From Chitinophaga silvatica (GTDB lineage: Bacteria; Bacteroidota; Bacteroidia; Chitinophagales; Chitinophagaceae), in NCBI RefSeq assembly GCF_003419895.1, contig NZ_QPMM01000001.1:992001-1056000 (forward strand): 64,000 nucleotides of DNA, written 5' to 3'. How positions within the stretch are numbered: position 1 is the stretch's first letter; the number at the start of each line of letters is the position of its first letter. This document shows positions 9,237 through 17,102 of this stretch, piece by piece. The notes beneath the pieces were generated by a model that saw only the letters and a program-made list of their open reading frames with translations, searched no databases and had not been told where the DNA came from. Both the position numbers and the translations under genes were made by a program.

Positions 9237-9914
9237 TTAATCTTTATTGTTTAGTTGTTTTTCGATTTTGTTGAACCTGGATGAGGTAAGCACTTCCTTC
9301 GATTTATTGTAAAAATGCTGGAAAACATTTGCCGGGGCTTCTTTTCTGATATTTCTGAGCCAGGAAAGTATTTCATAATTATTCAAATGCTCAAGCATCA
9401 GGCCCACAAACATTGCATCATGTTTAGGCGGATTATTTCTGACAGCTTCGGCGCTTAGCCTTTCCAATGCACCATCTGAGTATACTGACCATAAATATGG
9501 ATTGATGATTTCTTCTTCCATATTCATATGATTCAGATTAAAAGCAACAAAACCGATGTATTGCTGCTGAAGTGAAATAGCTGCAATACTCAGTTGTAGT
9601 GCTGTTTGGGCATTTTCAATATTATCTAATGCAATACTCAAATCAAGGGTCAGTGCTTCATCTTCTATATGTTGCCTGGCGAAATATGCTCTTATAGATT
9701 CAGCATTTGGACATAATAGCGGAAAAATGAAATTGTCCTCCAGTTGTGCATGCTCGTGTAATACTTCAAGTACCAAACGTATTTTGGATATACAACTATC
9801 CGATTCTGCAGAAACTGAAAAGTCGGTTTGCTGAAGCTCTATAAGAACATTGCATAGCAAAGCTCTCAGGGCTTTATGAGCCTTGTTAAAGAGATTGAAT
9901 CTTAAAAGTTCCAT
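9237..9914 (-). CDS. Hemerythrin-like (HHE) domain protein
   Basis: 225-residue cytoplasmic protein without a signal peptide. Spaced His/acidic residues of a four-helix hemerythrin fold are visible: His13, His55 with Glu59, His82 with Glu85, and His129 with Glu133/Glu134 in HMNMEEEIINPYLW. This pattern is known to bind a di-iron centre involved in oxygen or nitric-oxide sensing or repair. It is the first gene of an operon with a lipoprotein and an OmpA protein. Its promoter region carries a -7 box TACTTTTG and two palindromic sites matching those in front of the neighbouring kinase operon, so it is a probable target of the NarL-type regulator. The exact role is not known. Confidence 0.75.
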   Translation of the reverse strand: MELLRFNLFNKAHKALRALLCNVLIELQQTDFSVSAESDSCISKIRLVLEVLHEHAQLEDNFIFPLLCPNAESIRAYFARQHIEDEALTLDLSIALDNIENAQTALQLSIAAISLQQQYIGFVAFNLNHMNMEEEIINPYLWSVYSDGALERLSAEAVRNNPPKHDAMFVGLMLEHLNNYEILSWLRNIRKEAPANVFQHFYNKSKEVLTSSRFNKIEKQLNNKD

Positions 9915-9976
9915 TTATTAAAAGTGAATATTTATTAAGGGTTGTTGGTTGGGATTAAGAAATAATTATTACAGTA

Positions 9977-9984
9977 CAAAAGTA
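9977..9984 (-). promoter_or_regulatory. Promoter -7 box of hemerythrin operon
   Basis: On the minus strand the bases read TACTTTTG, matching the Bacteroidota -7 element TAnnTTTG. It places transcription start near 9970, giving a leader of about 56 bases. The same octamer at 14414-14421 has a palindrome at the same distance upstream. Confidence 0.5.
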
Positions 9985-10006
9985 GTGGGGAGATAATAGT
10001 TCAGGA

Positions 10007-10024
10007 ATAGGCAACAAACCTCAG
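10007..10024. promoter_or_regulatory. Second, degenerate operator of hemerythrin promoter
   Basis: The + strand has ATAGGCA followed by a weak second half (ACCTCAG). It is a partial copy of the strong palindrome at 10029-10046 and is centred about 46 bases upstream of the predicted start, a usual place for a NarL-type activator. A comparable weak copy lies at 14374-14391. Confidence 0.4.
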
Positions 10025-10028
10025 TTTT

Positions 10029-10046
10029 GTAGGTATTATTACCTAC
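10029..10046. promoter_or_regulatory. Palindromic operator 1 (7-4-7 inverted repeat)
   Basis: The bases GTAGGTA TTAT TACCTAC form a perfect inverted repeat with a four-base centre. It overlaps the stop codon of the His-containing kinase gene and is centred about 67 bases upstream of the predicted start of the hemerythrin operon. Fourteen of 18 bases match operator 2 at 14351-14368, and the two outermost differences preserve pairing. A binding site for the NarL-type regulator at 11832-12464 is the likeliest reading. Confidence 0.6.
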
Positions 10047-11829
10047 CGGGATATAGAAGAATCGTAATAACTGTATGCTGTTTCTGATGGATAGTTAGGC
10101 TACCATTCATTAATTCAATTCTTTCTGTTATTTCTTCCGGGTAAATATTAAGCATTCCCGAATTGGTGATTAATTCAATGCTAATGGTATGAGTAGTATT
10201 CTTGAGAGTAATGCTTACATCTCCGGTTATAGTTGCTTTATTCAGTAATTCACAGATCAACTGTAGGAGCCGATAGATGTTCATTTCTTCTACAGGTTGA
10301 AGCATGCTATCGATATTGTCTAACCGTGTAAAGCAAACTGTATTGCAGGGGAAACTGGTTTCTACAAGGCTTTTCAAACTTTGAGTAATGCCAATTAGTT
10401 CGAGTTGATAGGGTCTGAGCTGATAGGTGAGATCTCTTACCTGCGTGATTATATTCGCGGTACTTTCGGTAAAGTGCTTCAGTGAGTTATCGTTATCTTT
10501 GTTTTGTAATTGCCAGCATTTGTTTTTAATCAGGACCAGTTTCTGACCTATACTATCATGCAATTCCATTGCTATCCTTTTCTTTTCTTTTTCTTGTTCA
10601 TCTATCAAAGCCATTAAAAATTTCTTTTTCTCACTGATTAAATGCTGCTGAATAAATTCCTGCTCTCCACGGTAATAATTCAGTCTGAATGCCAGGGCGT
10701 ATGACAATATTATAGCCTCTGAAACGGCCCCCCAGTACATTCCTGTTTGGGTGACAATATTTTCGGGGAGTAATTGCAAATCCATCAGATTTTGAACTGA
10801 GTTGCCAATAATAAAACTACCAATTCCCAAAATATAATAAATAGCAGGTTTATACCCATTTCGCAAACAAACAAAACCACAAATCATCAGGTAGCTGAAG
10901 AAAAAGTACATGAGGTACTGAATACAAAAAAAAGCATAATGCCCGCCGTTCAGCAACGTAATGGTGATCGGAAGACAACTTACTACAACCAATACTTTTA
11001 TACCATTATAAAGAATGTAATTATTCTGCTTAAGCTTTAGAAATGAAGCAGTAAATATTAAACTAAGTAAAGCTGCAATTGGAATAATGATACCTGCATT
11101 ACTTATAAATGCTAATGAGGGAAACAAATAAGTGAGGTAGCCATTGTAAAATATTAAATTAATGCCCCAGGCAAGGATATAGAAGAGATAGTATAAATAA
11201 GGGAATTCCTTTGTTTTATAGAATACAAACAGGTTATAAATACCAAACGCCAGAAGTACCCCCCAGGCAATACCATTTGCCCAGTCTATAATACTATTCT
11301 GCTCATATACTGTTTCAAGTGTAACTAATTGCAGTTTGCTTCTTAAGATATTATTGCTGGTTAATTTTAAGTAGTATTCCGATTGCCCTTCGCTCTTTAA
11401 ATTGATTGGCAGTAGCAGCTTATCCGATTGGATGATTCTCCGCTGATCTGGTTGATCGCCCAGGAATTCGCTTAGAACAATTATTTCATTACCTCTTCTT
11501 TCATACCATCCTATTTCATGAAAAACAGGCGGCTGTTTTATTTGCAAATACCAGTTGGTAAATCGACTCCTGTTTGTAATATTAAGCTTAATCCATAATG
11601 CTGCGCTGGTTGAGCCCAAAGTGATGATTGAACTTGTTGATGGTTTGAAGTAGCCGGATTGGTTGGCAATAGCAAGAGTAGGTTGAGTTCCGGACGAGTC
11701 AACCAGCCATTCGAAATGTTCAATTTTCTGGCATACACTATCAACTATCACAATTTGAGAAAAGTCTCTGAATGGTAACAGGATAAGGAATAGCAGAATA
11801 GAAAGGTAAGTGATTAGTCGACACATCAT
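10039..11829 (-). CDS. 7TMR-DISM membrane histidine kinase with degenerate ATPase domain
   Basis: 596 residues: signal peptide, a 7TMR-DISM extracellular domain (about 30-180), seven membrane segments (about 185-385), then a HisKA_3 dimerisation domain with RIAMELHDSIGQK and acceptor His424. The C-terminal ATPase region is broken by comparison with its relative at 12469-14280: the N-box is shortened after CELLN, the DNGxG box is replaced by ITNSG, and the glycine-rich GFGL lid segment is absent. It therefore should accept but not donate phosphate by itself. It begins two bases after the regulator gene and is the last gene of a kinase-regulator-kinase operon; operator 1 overlaps its stop codon. 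Confidence 0.88.
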   Translation of the reverse strand: MMCRLITYLSILLFLILLPFRDFSQIVIVDSVCQKIEHFEWLVDSSGTQPTLAIANQSGYFKPSTSSIITLGSTSAALWIKLNITNRSRFTNWYLQIKQPPVFHEIGWYERRGNEIIVLSEFLGDQPDQRRIIQSDKLLLPINLKSEGQSEYYLKLTSNNILRSKLQLVTLETVYEQNSIIDWANGIAWGVLLAFGIYNLFVFYKTKEFPYLYYLFYILAWGINLIFYNGYLTYLFPSLAFISNAGIIIPIAALLSLIFTASFLKLKQNNYILYNGIKVLVVVSCLPITITLLNGGHYAFFCIQYLMYFFFSYLMICGFVCLRNGYKPAIYYILGIGSFIIGNSVQNLMDLQLLPENIVTQTGMYWGAVSEAIILSYALAFRLNYYRGEQEFIQQHLISEKKKFLMALIDEQEKEKKRIAMELHDSIGQKLVLIKNKCWQLQNKDNDNSLKHFTESTANIITQVRDLTYQLRPYQLELIGITQSLKSLVETSFPCNTVCFTRLDNIDSMLQPVEEMNIYRLLQLICELLNKATITGDVSITLKNTTHTISIELITNSGMLNIYPEEITERIELMNGSLTIHQKQHTVITILLYPGR

Positions 11830-11831
11830 AC

Positions 11832-12464
11832 TTATAATTGTTCTATCGCAAAGCGTAACAATGCATTTTTACCAGTAAGGTTTAATTTTTTAGTCATATT
11901 CATACGATGATTGGAAACGGTTTTTTCACTGATAAATAATTCATCGGCAATTTCCTTTGTGCTTTTATAACTCCCAATCATTTTAAGGATTTTCTGTTCG
12001 GCTGGTGTGAGACTTTTCAGCTGCTCATCGATAGTTTGCATGCGATTTCTTTTTAAATGAAGAAGGAAACTGCTCATTTCCGGGCTGATGTAGGATTGCC
12101 CTTTCAGCACAGATTGAATTGAATTGATAATATCAGTAACGGCATTTTCTTTGAGTACATATCCCGAAACCCCCAGTTCCAGGGCATGCAGAAAAGCATC
12201 TTTTACCTTGTGCATTGTTAGCAGAATTACCTGAATGGAATTATTCTGCCTGAGGATTTCTGTTGCGGCTGTAAGTCCATTCATAACAGGCATATCTATA
12301 TCTAATATAACTACATCAGGTTGTAGCTGTTCAGACATTCTAACAGCTTCTTCACCATTTTTTGCAGAAAATATTACCTCGTATTGTTTCTCATATTCAA
12401 TTACCTCTTTCAGCCCGGTAAGAAAAATAGGGTGGTCATCTGCTATTATTATTTTTATAGACAT
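11832..12464 (-). CDS. NarL/FixJ-family response regulator
   Basis: 210 residues. The receiver domain has the acidic pocket ADD at 8-10, phospho-acceptor Asp55 in VVILDIDMP and a conserved Lys near 105. The C-terminal LuxR-type helix-turn-helix (about 145-205, LTPAEQKILKMI and KEIADELFISEKTVSNH) binds DNA as a dimer. It is encoded between two membrane kinases, four bases after the first and two before the second, so the three proteins should be made together. NarL-type proteins are known to bind inverted heptamers; the 7-4-7 palindromes at 10029 and 14351 flank this operon and are the best candidate sites. Confidence 0.93.
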   Translation of the reverse strand: MSIKIIIADDHPIFLTGLKEVIEYEKQYEVIFSAKNGEEAVRMSEQLQPDVVILDIDMPVMNGLTAATEILRQNNSIQVILLTMHKVKDAFLHALELGVSGYVLKENAVTDIINSIQSVLKGQSYISPEMSSFLLHLKRNRMQTIDEQLKSLTPAEQKILKMIGSYKSTKEIADELFISEKTVSNHRMNMTKKLNLTGKNALLRFAIEQL

Positions 12465-12468
12465 ATTT

Positions 12469-14280
12469 TTATGATAGTTTGATGTTTTGAACGGGAATTT
12501 TGATAATTGCAGTAGTACCCTGATTAACTATACTGAAGAATTGTATTGAGCCCCGTAGTAAGTTTACCCGTTCCTGCAGGTTTTTAAGTCCAAACCCACT
12601 TTCCGATTGATTCAATTTGAATCCTATTCCATTATCTTTATAAACTACCTCAATACTATGTTCAATTATTGAAATATGTACTTTGCAATAAACAGCTGAT
12701 GAATGTTTAATCATATTATTGAGTAGTTCCTGCACTATACGATATACATTGATTTCCTGCTCGAAACTTAAGCAACCATCTATGTTTTCGATTTTAACAT
12801 CCATTTTTCTGTCTGGAGTATTATCAGCCTCCCTGATCAAAAAGTAAATAGATTTGGTTAGCCCAAACATTTCTATCTGATACGGGCGAAGAGAAAGGGT
12901 TATATCATTAATATCAGTTATAGTATCGGAGAGATATGCAGAAAGTTGATTCAGTTCTGAGGTATGAGAATTGGGGTGCCGTTTTTGATATAATAATATT
13001 TCATTCTTCATATTTACAAGGCTGTCATTCACCGTTCTGTTTAATTTACCTGCTATATGTCCTCTTTCTGTATCACTGCTACTGATCAACCTTTGAGAAA
13101 AACGGGATGCCTGTGCTAAAACCTGCTTTTGTAATAACATGGTTTCCTGCTTGCTTGAATTAAGTTTATCTGCAAGGGCAAATGATAGGATCAATGATTG
13201 CAGGCAGGTGCCTATTTGTAATCCTATTGCGCTTTCATAACCGGTAAATAACCAACCATTATCGAATAAATTATATAAGGTACCGCTAAGAAGCAGTACT
13301 CCAAAAGCTGTAAGATAATATTTGCCAGGTTTGAACCCCTTTTTTACACTATAAATCCCACTGGTAAGCCAAAACAGGAATACCAGATACATAGAGGTTT
13401 GAAAGATAATATAAGCAAGAATGGGATTTCCTAGAATTGATATCAATATGATTCCAATATTCATAACAATTAATGAAAATCCAATTCGTGATAATTTTTT
13501 ATTGGTACTATTTAATTTTAAGAAAGAAATGGTAAATAGGATGCTGAAAATGATTGAAATACTTAATAGTATTGCCATATGCTCATTGAGAAGATCCAGA
13601 AATGAGTTATGGTAATACCCCATCCAGGTTAAATAGAACAGGAGCGTGAAAAATGTATGTAGCGTGAAGTATAAATAGGCTTTATCCTGTATGGAAAAAT
13701 ATATAAACAGGTTGTAAAGCATTAATGCTATTAATAGGCCCTGCAATACGCCCCTTGTCAGATTATATCGGATATTGTGTTCATATAATTTTTGTAAGGT
13801 TCCAATACGTACAGGTACTTTTAAGGTATGTGTACTTCTGATCCGAATAAACACTGTAGCAGAATCGTTTTGGGAAAGTTCAAATTGTAGGGTTAGCCCA
13901 TTAGATTTATTAGCACTAATAGGAAGGATATCGGTCGAATCTGCCGTTCTTTTGATACAAACTTCTAATTCCTGGTAGGCAGGAGGTTCAATCCACATTG
14001 CCCATTTGCGATTGGGAGATTTGTTGATCATTTTAAAGTAGATCCACACCGGTGCTTTATTAACCCCAACTGCCGCAATGGGATTCTCTGATTGTTTGAA
14101 TTTTTCCAGTTCTTTAAAAGCCTGTTCAAATGATAGGTCTCCATTGTTGTCTTTAAGGATATAGGGATTAGAAACATAATACAGCATAGATGTATCCACT
14201 AGTCTAACCTGCTGCGCTTGTAGTGGATTCAATATTCCAAACAGTAAAGTAAGTGTGAGCCATATATAGGTTAGGTTCAT
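12469..14280 (-). CDS. 7TMR-DISM membrane kinase with intact ATPase but no phospho-acceptor His
   Basis: 603 residues from the ATG at 14280, which begins a clean signal peptide ending in LQAQQ (an ATG at 14310 would add ten non-signal residues). A 7TMR-DISM extracellular domain (about 25-170), seven membrane segments (about 175-375) and a HisKA_3-like helix follow. At the acceptor position the motif reads HIAGKLNRTVNDSL, with Asn414 where its partner has His and Arg where it has Asp. The ATPase domain is complete: ELLNNMIKHS, DNGIGF and SGFGLKNLQER. It may therefore phosphorylate the partner kinase in trans. It is the first gene of the operon, and operator 2 lies about 45 bases upstream of its predicted start. 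Confidence 0.9.
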   Translation of the reverse strand: MNLTYIWLTLTLLFGILNPLQAQQVRLVDTSMLYYVSNPYILKDNNGDLSFEQAFKELEKFKQSENPIAAVGVNKAPVWIYFKMINKSPNRKWAMWIEPPAYQELEVCIKRTADSTDILPISANKSNGLTLQFELSQNDSATVFIRIRSTHTLKVPVRIGTLQKLYEHNIRYNLTRGVLQGLLIALMLYNLFIYFSIQDKAYLYFTLHTFFTLLFYLTWMGYYHNSFLDLLNEHMAILLSISIIFSILFTISFLKLNSTNKKLSRIGFSLIVMNIGIILISILGNPILAYIIFQTSMYLVFLFWLTSGIYSVKKGFKPGKYYLTAFGVLLLSGTLYNLFDNGWLFTGYESAIGLQIGTCLQSLILSFALADKLNSSKQETMLLQKQVLAQASRFSQRLISSSDTERGHIAGKLNRTVNDSLVNMKNEILLYQKRHPNSHTSELNQLSAYLSDTITDINDITLSLRPYQIEMFGLTKSIYFLIREADNTPDRKMDVKIENIDGCLSFEQEINVYRIVQELLNNMIKHSSAVYCKVHISIIEHSIEVVYKDNGIGFKLNQSESGFGLKNLQERVNLLRGSIQFFSIVNQGTTAIIKIPVQNIKLS

Positions 14281-14320
14281 TATATCGACTTTTTGTGCTG
14301 GAAACAGCAAATTTCAATCA

Positions 14321-14328
14321 CAAATATA
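14321..14328 (-). promoter_or_regulatory. Promoter -7 box of kinase operon
   Basis: Minus-strand TATATTTG matches TAnnTTTG and predicts a start near 14314 with a 34-base leader to the ATG at 14280. Operator 2 is then centred at about -45. Confidence 0.5.
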
Positions 14329-14350
14329 TAGATATGCAGGAGAGGAACAT

Positions 14351-14368
14351 ATAGGTAGTATTGCCTAT
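14351..14368. promoter_or_regulatory. Palindromic operator 2 (7-4-7 inverted repeat)
   Basis: The bases ATAGGTA GTAT TGCCTAT form an inverted repeat with 6 of 7 pairs. It lies between the divergent kinase operon and the + strand gene at 14441, so it could serve both: about -45 for the kinase promoter and about -68 for the + strand promoter. It matches operator 1 at 14 of 18 positions. A weaker copy, ATGAATACTATTGCTTAT, is at 14374-14391, centred at about -45 of the + strand promoter. Confidence 0.6.
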
Positions 14369-14413
14369 GAAAAATGAATACTATTGCTTATATCAGACCT
14401 CCTTTCAGCTTTC

Positions 14414-14421
14414 TACTTTTG
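14414..14421 (+). promoter_or_regulatory. Promoter -7 box of 14441 operon
   Basis: TACTTTTG matches TAnnTTTG; predicted start near 14428 leaves a 13-base leader. From the palindrome centre to the last G is 61.5 bases, against 60.5 at the hemerythrin promoter, so the two promoters have the same architecture. Confidence 0.5.
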
Positions 14422-14440
14422 TGTTAGAAAGTTAGTCAAA

Positions 14441-15478
14441 ATGAAGCGAACATTTTTATGGGCAACAACCTCTCTGGTATTTATTTTCAATGATCCTTTG
14501 GCCGCCCAGCAAGGTGGATTATTGGGGAAGTCTAATATCTATGCATTAATTGAAGAAGTACCGGCAATCCCGGCTACTACTGCAATTGCTGTAAGCAAAA
14601 CTTTTGGACCTAATATTTTGAGTGAAGGACATGGGAAACTGGAGGCTCTCTATCAACCTGTCAGGGATAAAGCAACACGGCAAAGAGACGAAATTGCAGC
14701 CTATTATGCAAGCCGCCAGAAGAAAGCGAATGGAACCAATGAAGAACTGGAAGCAAGGGCGAAGAAAGATATTAATCAGAATCAGCTACTTGCTGAAATG
14801 GGTGGAGTAGATGCTATTTCAAAAATGACCCCTGAACAGGCGGAGCAAGCCGCCAAAAAAGCTGCTGATAAGTTAATGGCTCAATATAGTAATTATCCGG
14901 CCACAGCACCGGCCAGACCTATAGCATCAGATTTGAAACAGCGGGATGCTGCCGGTGCAACCATGCAAATAATTGAAAAGCTGGGCGACATTCGAAAACG
15001 TATAGTTGCAATTCAGGAACGACTGGATAATAACATTAAATCGTTGCAGCAAAGCCCCGGTAATTTTAATCAGATTGCCAAAGAATACAAGGAGAAATGG
15101 GATAAAATTCCAGTGGTATTAATGGGAGAAGTTAGAGATAAAGACCCGGCGAAAACTAAGGCATTAATTGCTGAGTATGTAGAGAAATACAAATCCAGAA
15201 ATAGTTATGAATTATCGAAAATCGGGGAGTGGTTTAACGATGCCAGGGCAAAGTATAAAGTGGAGCTTAATGAGTATTACCAATTGCTCGAAAAGTATGA
15301 AAAAGAACTCAGTTCGAAGTTAGGCGATCCTTACCACCGGTCAAATATGGAAAGCTCGCTGGCCAATTTCGAATCGGATCTGATAACAATTCCTGTATAC
15401 CTGGCAGATGTAAGTCAGAAAACTACCCAAACAACTGCTATCATGGAACGGGAACAATATTTAAAAACTAATTCGTAG
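14441..15478 (+). CDS. Secreted helical protein of unknown function
   Basis: 345 residues from the ATG at 14441, which opens a signal peptide ending in LAAQQ; an upstream in-frame ATG at 14384 lies ahead of the promoter box and is unlikely. I recognise no family. Most of the chain is charged and helix-prone (Ala/Lys/Glu/Gln rich), with a likely coiled coil around residues 60-130 and 155-200 and a predicted periplasmic location. It is followed two bases later by a second small secreted protein. The promoter carries the palindromes shared with the kinase and hemerythrin operons, so it is probably an output of that signalling system. Confidence 0.75.
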   Translation: MKRTFLWATTSLVFIFNDPLAAQQGGLLGKSNIYALIEEVPAIPATTAIAVSKTFGPNILSEGHGKLEALYQPVRDKATRQRDEIAAYYASRQKKANGTNEELEARAKKDINQNQLLAEMGGVDAISKMTPEQAEQAAKKAADKLMAQYSNYPATAPARPIASDLKQRDAAGATMQIIEKLGDIRKRIVAIQERLDNNIKSLQQSPGNFNQIAKEYKEKWDKIPVVLMGEVRDKDPAKTKALIAEYVEKYKSRNSYELSKIGEWFNDARAKYKVELNEYYQLLEKYEKELSSKLGDPYHRSNMESSLANFESDLITIPVYLADVSQKTTQTTAIMEREQYLKTNS

Positions 15479-15480
15479 CC

Positions 15481-15801
15481 ATGCCTGGGATTAAATACTT
15501 AGTCACTTGTTTATTATTACTAGGGTTAAATGTGGATGCAGCCACGGGAGCCTCTGATAGCTTGTATTGGGTCACGGAAATTGGAAAGGCTCCCAATCCC
15601 TATACTGTCATCAGGATTTATAGTTGTAAGGATGAAGTTTTGAAAGAAATATGGGTTAAAGACTACCAGATAGATATATCAAGAAAAAGAACAAGGAGAA
15701 AATTGCAGAAGTTATTGGAAAATCATCTGGTGGATGAGCAAGGGGTGGCAGACAGATTAAAAATTCATGTTTCCCGGATTCAGTTTACTGCCAACTTTTG
15801 A
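15481..15801 (+). CDS. Small secreted protein of unknown function
   Basis: 106 residues with an N-terminal signal peptide (about 1-24, ending near ATGAS). The mature part is short, basic in the middle (ISRKRTRRKLQK) and contains one Cys in IYSCKDE. No family is recognised. It begins two bases after the stop of the preceding secreted helical protein, so the two are surely co-transcribed and may act as a pair. A bidirectional terminator follows 29 bases after the stop. Confidence 0.7.
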   Translation: MPGIKYLVTCLLLLGLNVDAATGASDSLYWVTEIGKAPNPYTVIRIYSCKDEVLKEIWVKDYQIDISRKRTRRKLQKLLENHLVDEQGVADRLKIHVSRIQFTANF

Positions 15802-15830
15802 ATGCGTTCAGGTTTGTTCCTCAAAGAATA

Positions 15831-15851
15831 GGGTGTCTCATTGAGACACCC
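15831..15851. terminator. Bidirectional terminator between convergent genes
   Basis: GGGTGTCTCA and TGAGACACCC form a near-perfect hairpin with minimal loop, followed by TTGTTTATT. It separates the + strand gene ending at 15801 from the minus-strand gene ending at 15869. Its core resembles the hairpin at 45256-45294. Confidence 0.8.
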
Positions 15852-15868
15852 TTGTTTATTCTATAACA

Positions 15869-16387
15869 TTACATTGAAATAGCATATGATAGAGATTCGT
15901 AACTTCCGTCAAATTCATCGAACTGATGGCCATTAACGAAAAAAGTAGGTGTCTCACTAACTCCGCTGCGGAGTCCTCCATCGAAGTCTTTCTCTATTTT
16001 AGTCAGTAATTCCTGGCTTTTCCAGTCGGCGGCAAATTGTTGGATGTTCAGGCCTATTTCAGTTGCAAAGACCAGCAGGTTTTCAATGCTAAGTTCATCC
16101 TGATTCTCATAGATTATATCATGCATTTCCCAGAACTTCGATTGCCGGGCTGCAGCTTCGGCCGCCAATGCCGCAGGCAAAGCCATCGGATGTTTTTCCT
16201 GTTTTGGGAAATTACGAAATACAAAAAGTAATGAATGCTCATGCTTGGCAATCAACTCCTTAATTAAAGGGTAGGAATCGCCACAATCTGGGCATTGATA
16301 ATCGCAATAGCCAACTAATACTCTCGGAGCATGCAAACTGCCTAAAGTATGATCCTGTGCATTTACCGGTACTTTCAATATTGCCAT
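15869..16387 (-). CDS. DsbA/thioredoxin-fold oxidoreductase, cytoplasmic
   Basis: 172 residues from the ATG at 16387 (MAILKVPVNAQDH); an upstream ATG at 16423 would run into the preceding gene. The active site is Cys32-Pro-Asp-Cys35 in YQCPDCGDSYP, with an extra Cys28, and the cis-proline loop reads SETPTFFVNG near the C-terminus. The helical insertion between them is as in DsbA-like Thioredoxin_4 proteins. There is no signal peptide, so it likely acts in the cytoplasm. It lies 10 bases after a peroxiredoxin gene, which suggests it may serve thiol-based peroxide reduction. Confidence 0.85.
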   Translation of the reverse strand: MAILKVPVNAQDHTLGSLHAPRVLVGYCDYQCPDCGDSYPLIKELIAKHEHSLLFVFRNFPKQEKHPMALPAALAAEAAARQSKFWEMHDIIYENQDELSIENLLVFATEIGLNIQQFAADWKSQELLTKIEKDFDGGLRSGVSETPTFFVNGHQFDEFDGSYESLSYAISM

Positions 16388-16397
16388 AAATGTATTT

Positions 16398-16874
16398 TTA
16401 TTTTTTTGCCTTATCCATATCATCCAATGCGGCTAAAATGCCTTCAGCACCGGGATTAATGCCATCCGGCGATAAATAGCTCCACTGAATAATTCCATGT
16501 TCATCAATTAAAAATATAGCTCTTTTGCTCTCGCCATCAACATCATTATACACTCCGTATTGTCTGGATACTTCTCCCTTTGGTTCAAAATCAGATAATA
16601 GCGGAAAATGAAACTTGCGGCTTTGTGCAAAGGCAAGATGGCTCCACTTGCTATCAACGGAAATACCTAATAACACAGCATTTTTAGCTGTAAAAAGCTT
16701 TAAGGTTTCATTGAACAGGTTTAGCTCATCGCTGCATATGGGGCTCCAATCGGCAGGATAAAATGCCAGTATCACTCTCTGCCCTTTAAAGTCGCCAAGC
16801 TTAAGGCGTTGGTCCGGAGTCGAGTAAAGATTGAACTCCGGAGCAGGTGAATCTTTTTGTAATATCATACTCAA
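16398..16874 (-). CDS. Peroxiredoxin (AhpC/TSA family)
   Basis: 158 residues. The peroxidatic site is PADWSPIC, the PxxxT/SxxC motif with Ser in place of Thr and Cys47 as the peroxidatic cysteine. The following DELNLFNETLKLF and GISVDSKWSHLAF segments are usual for thioredoxin-dependent peroxiredoxins. No second resolving Cys is evident, so a one-cysteine mechanism or external resolution is likely. Start is MSM at 16874, with a second possible ATG two codons later. It is transcribed divergently from the second metal-efflux operon and together with the DsbA-like gene. Confidence 0.9.
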   Translation of the reverse strand: MSMILQKDSPAPEFNLYSTPDQRLKLGDFKGQRVILAFYPADWSPICSDELNLFNETLKLFTAKNAVLLGISVDSKWSHLAFAQSRKFHFPLLSDFEPKGEVSRQYGVYNDVDGESKRAIFLIDEHGIIQWSYLSPDGINPGAEGILAALDDMDKAKK

Positions 16875-17015
16875 AATTTGGTGCTTGAATAATCTGCAGA
16901 ACCATTACCTGAGCAACTGTTGTTCCATAATAATACTGCCAGCCTGAATATTTGTTTATCAAGCTACAAAAACTCACGTGTGTATTTATTCTTTATAAAA
17001 AATCGTATAGAAGCA

Positions 17016-17036
17016 GGTGCTAACCGATTTACTGAT
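17016..17036. promoter_or_regulatory. Motif shared with first metal-efflux locus
   Basis: GGTGCTAACC then GATTTACTGAT, matching 4745-4767 apart from a three-base gap and two mismatches. It lies in the 228-base divergent region ahead of the second efflux operon. A perfect 10-bp palindrome AATGATCATT follows at 17051-17060. The region otherwise shows no gene. Confidence 0.35.
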
Positions 17037-17102
17037 CTTTATTTGCAACAAATGATCATTAATTCATGCTTGCTTTTTTAATAAATGTTCTAAATTTGCC
17101 TT

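Noticed and set aside
10039..11829. Pseudogene interpretation of the kinase lacking an ATPase domain
   Set aside because: The frame is intact over 596 codons, the acceptor helix is preserved, and the partner kinase has the complementary defect, which argues for function.
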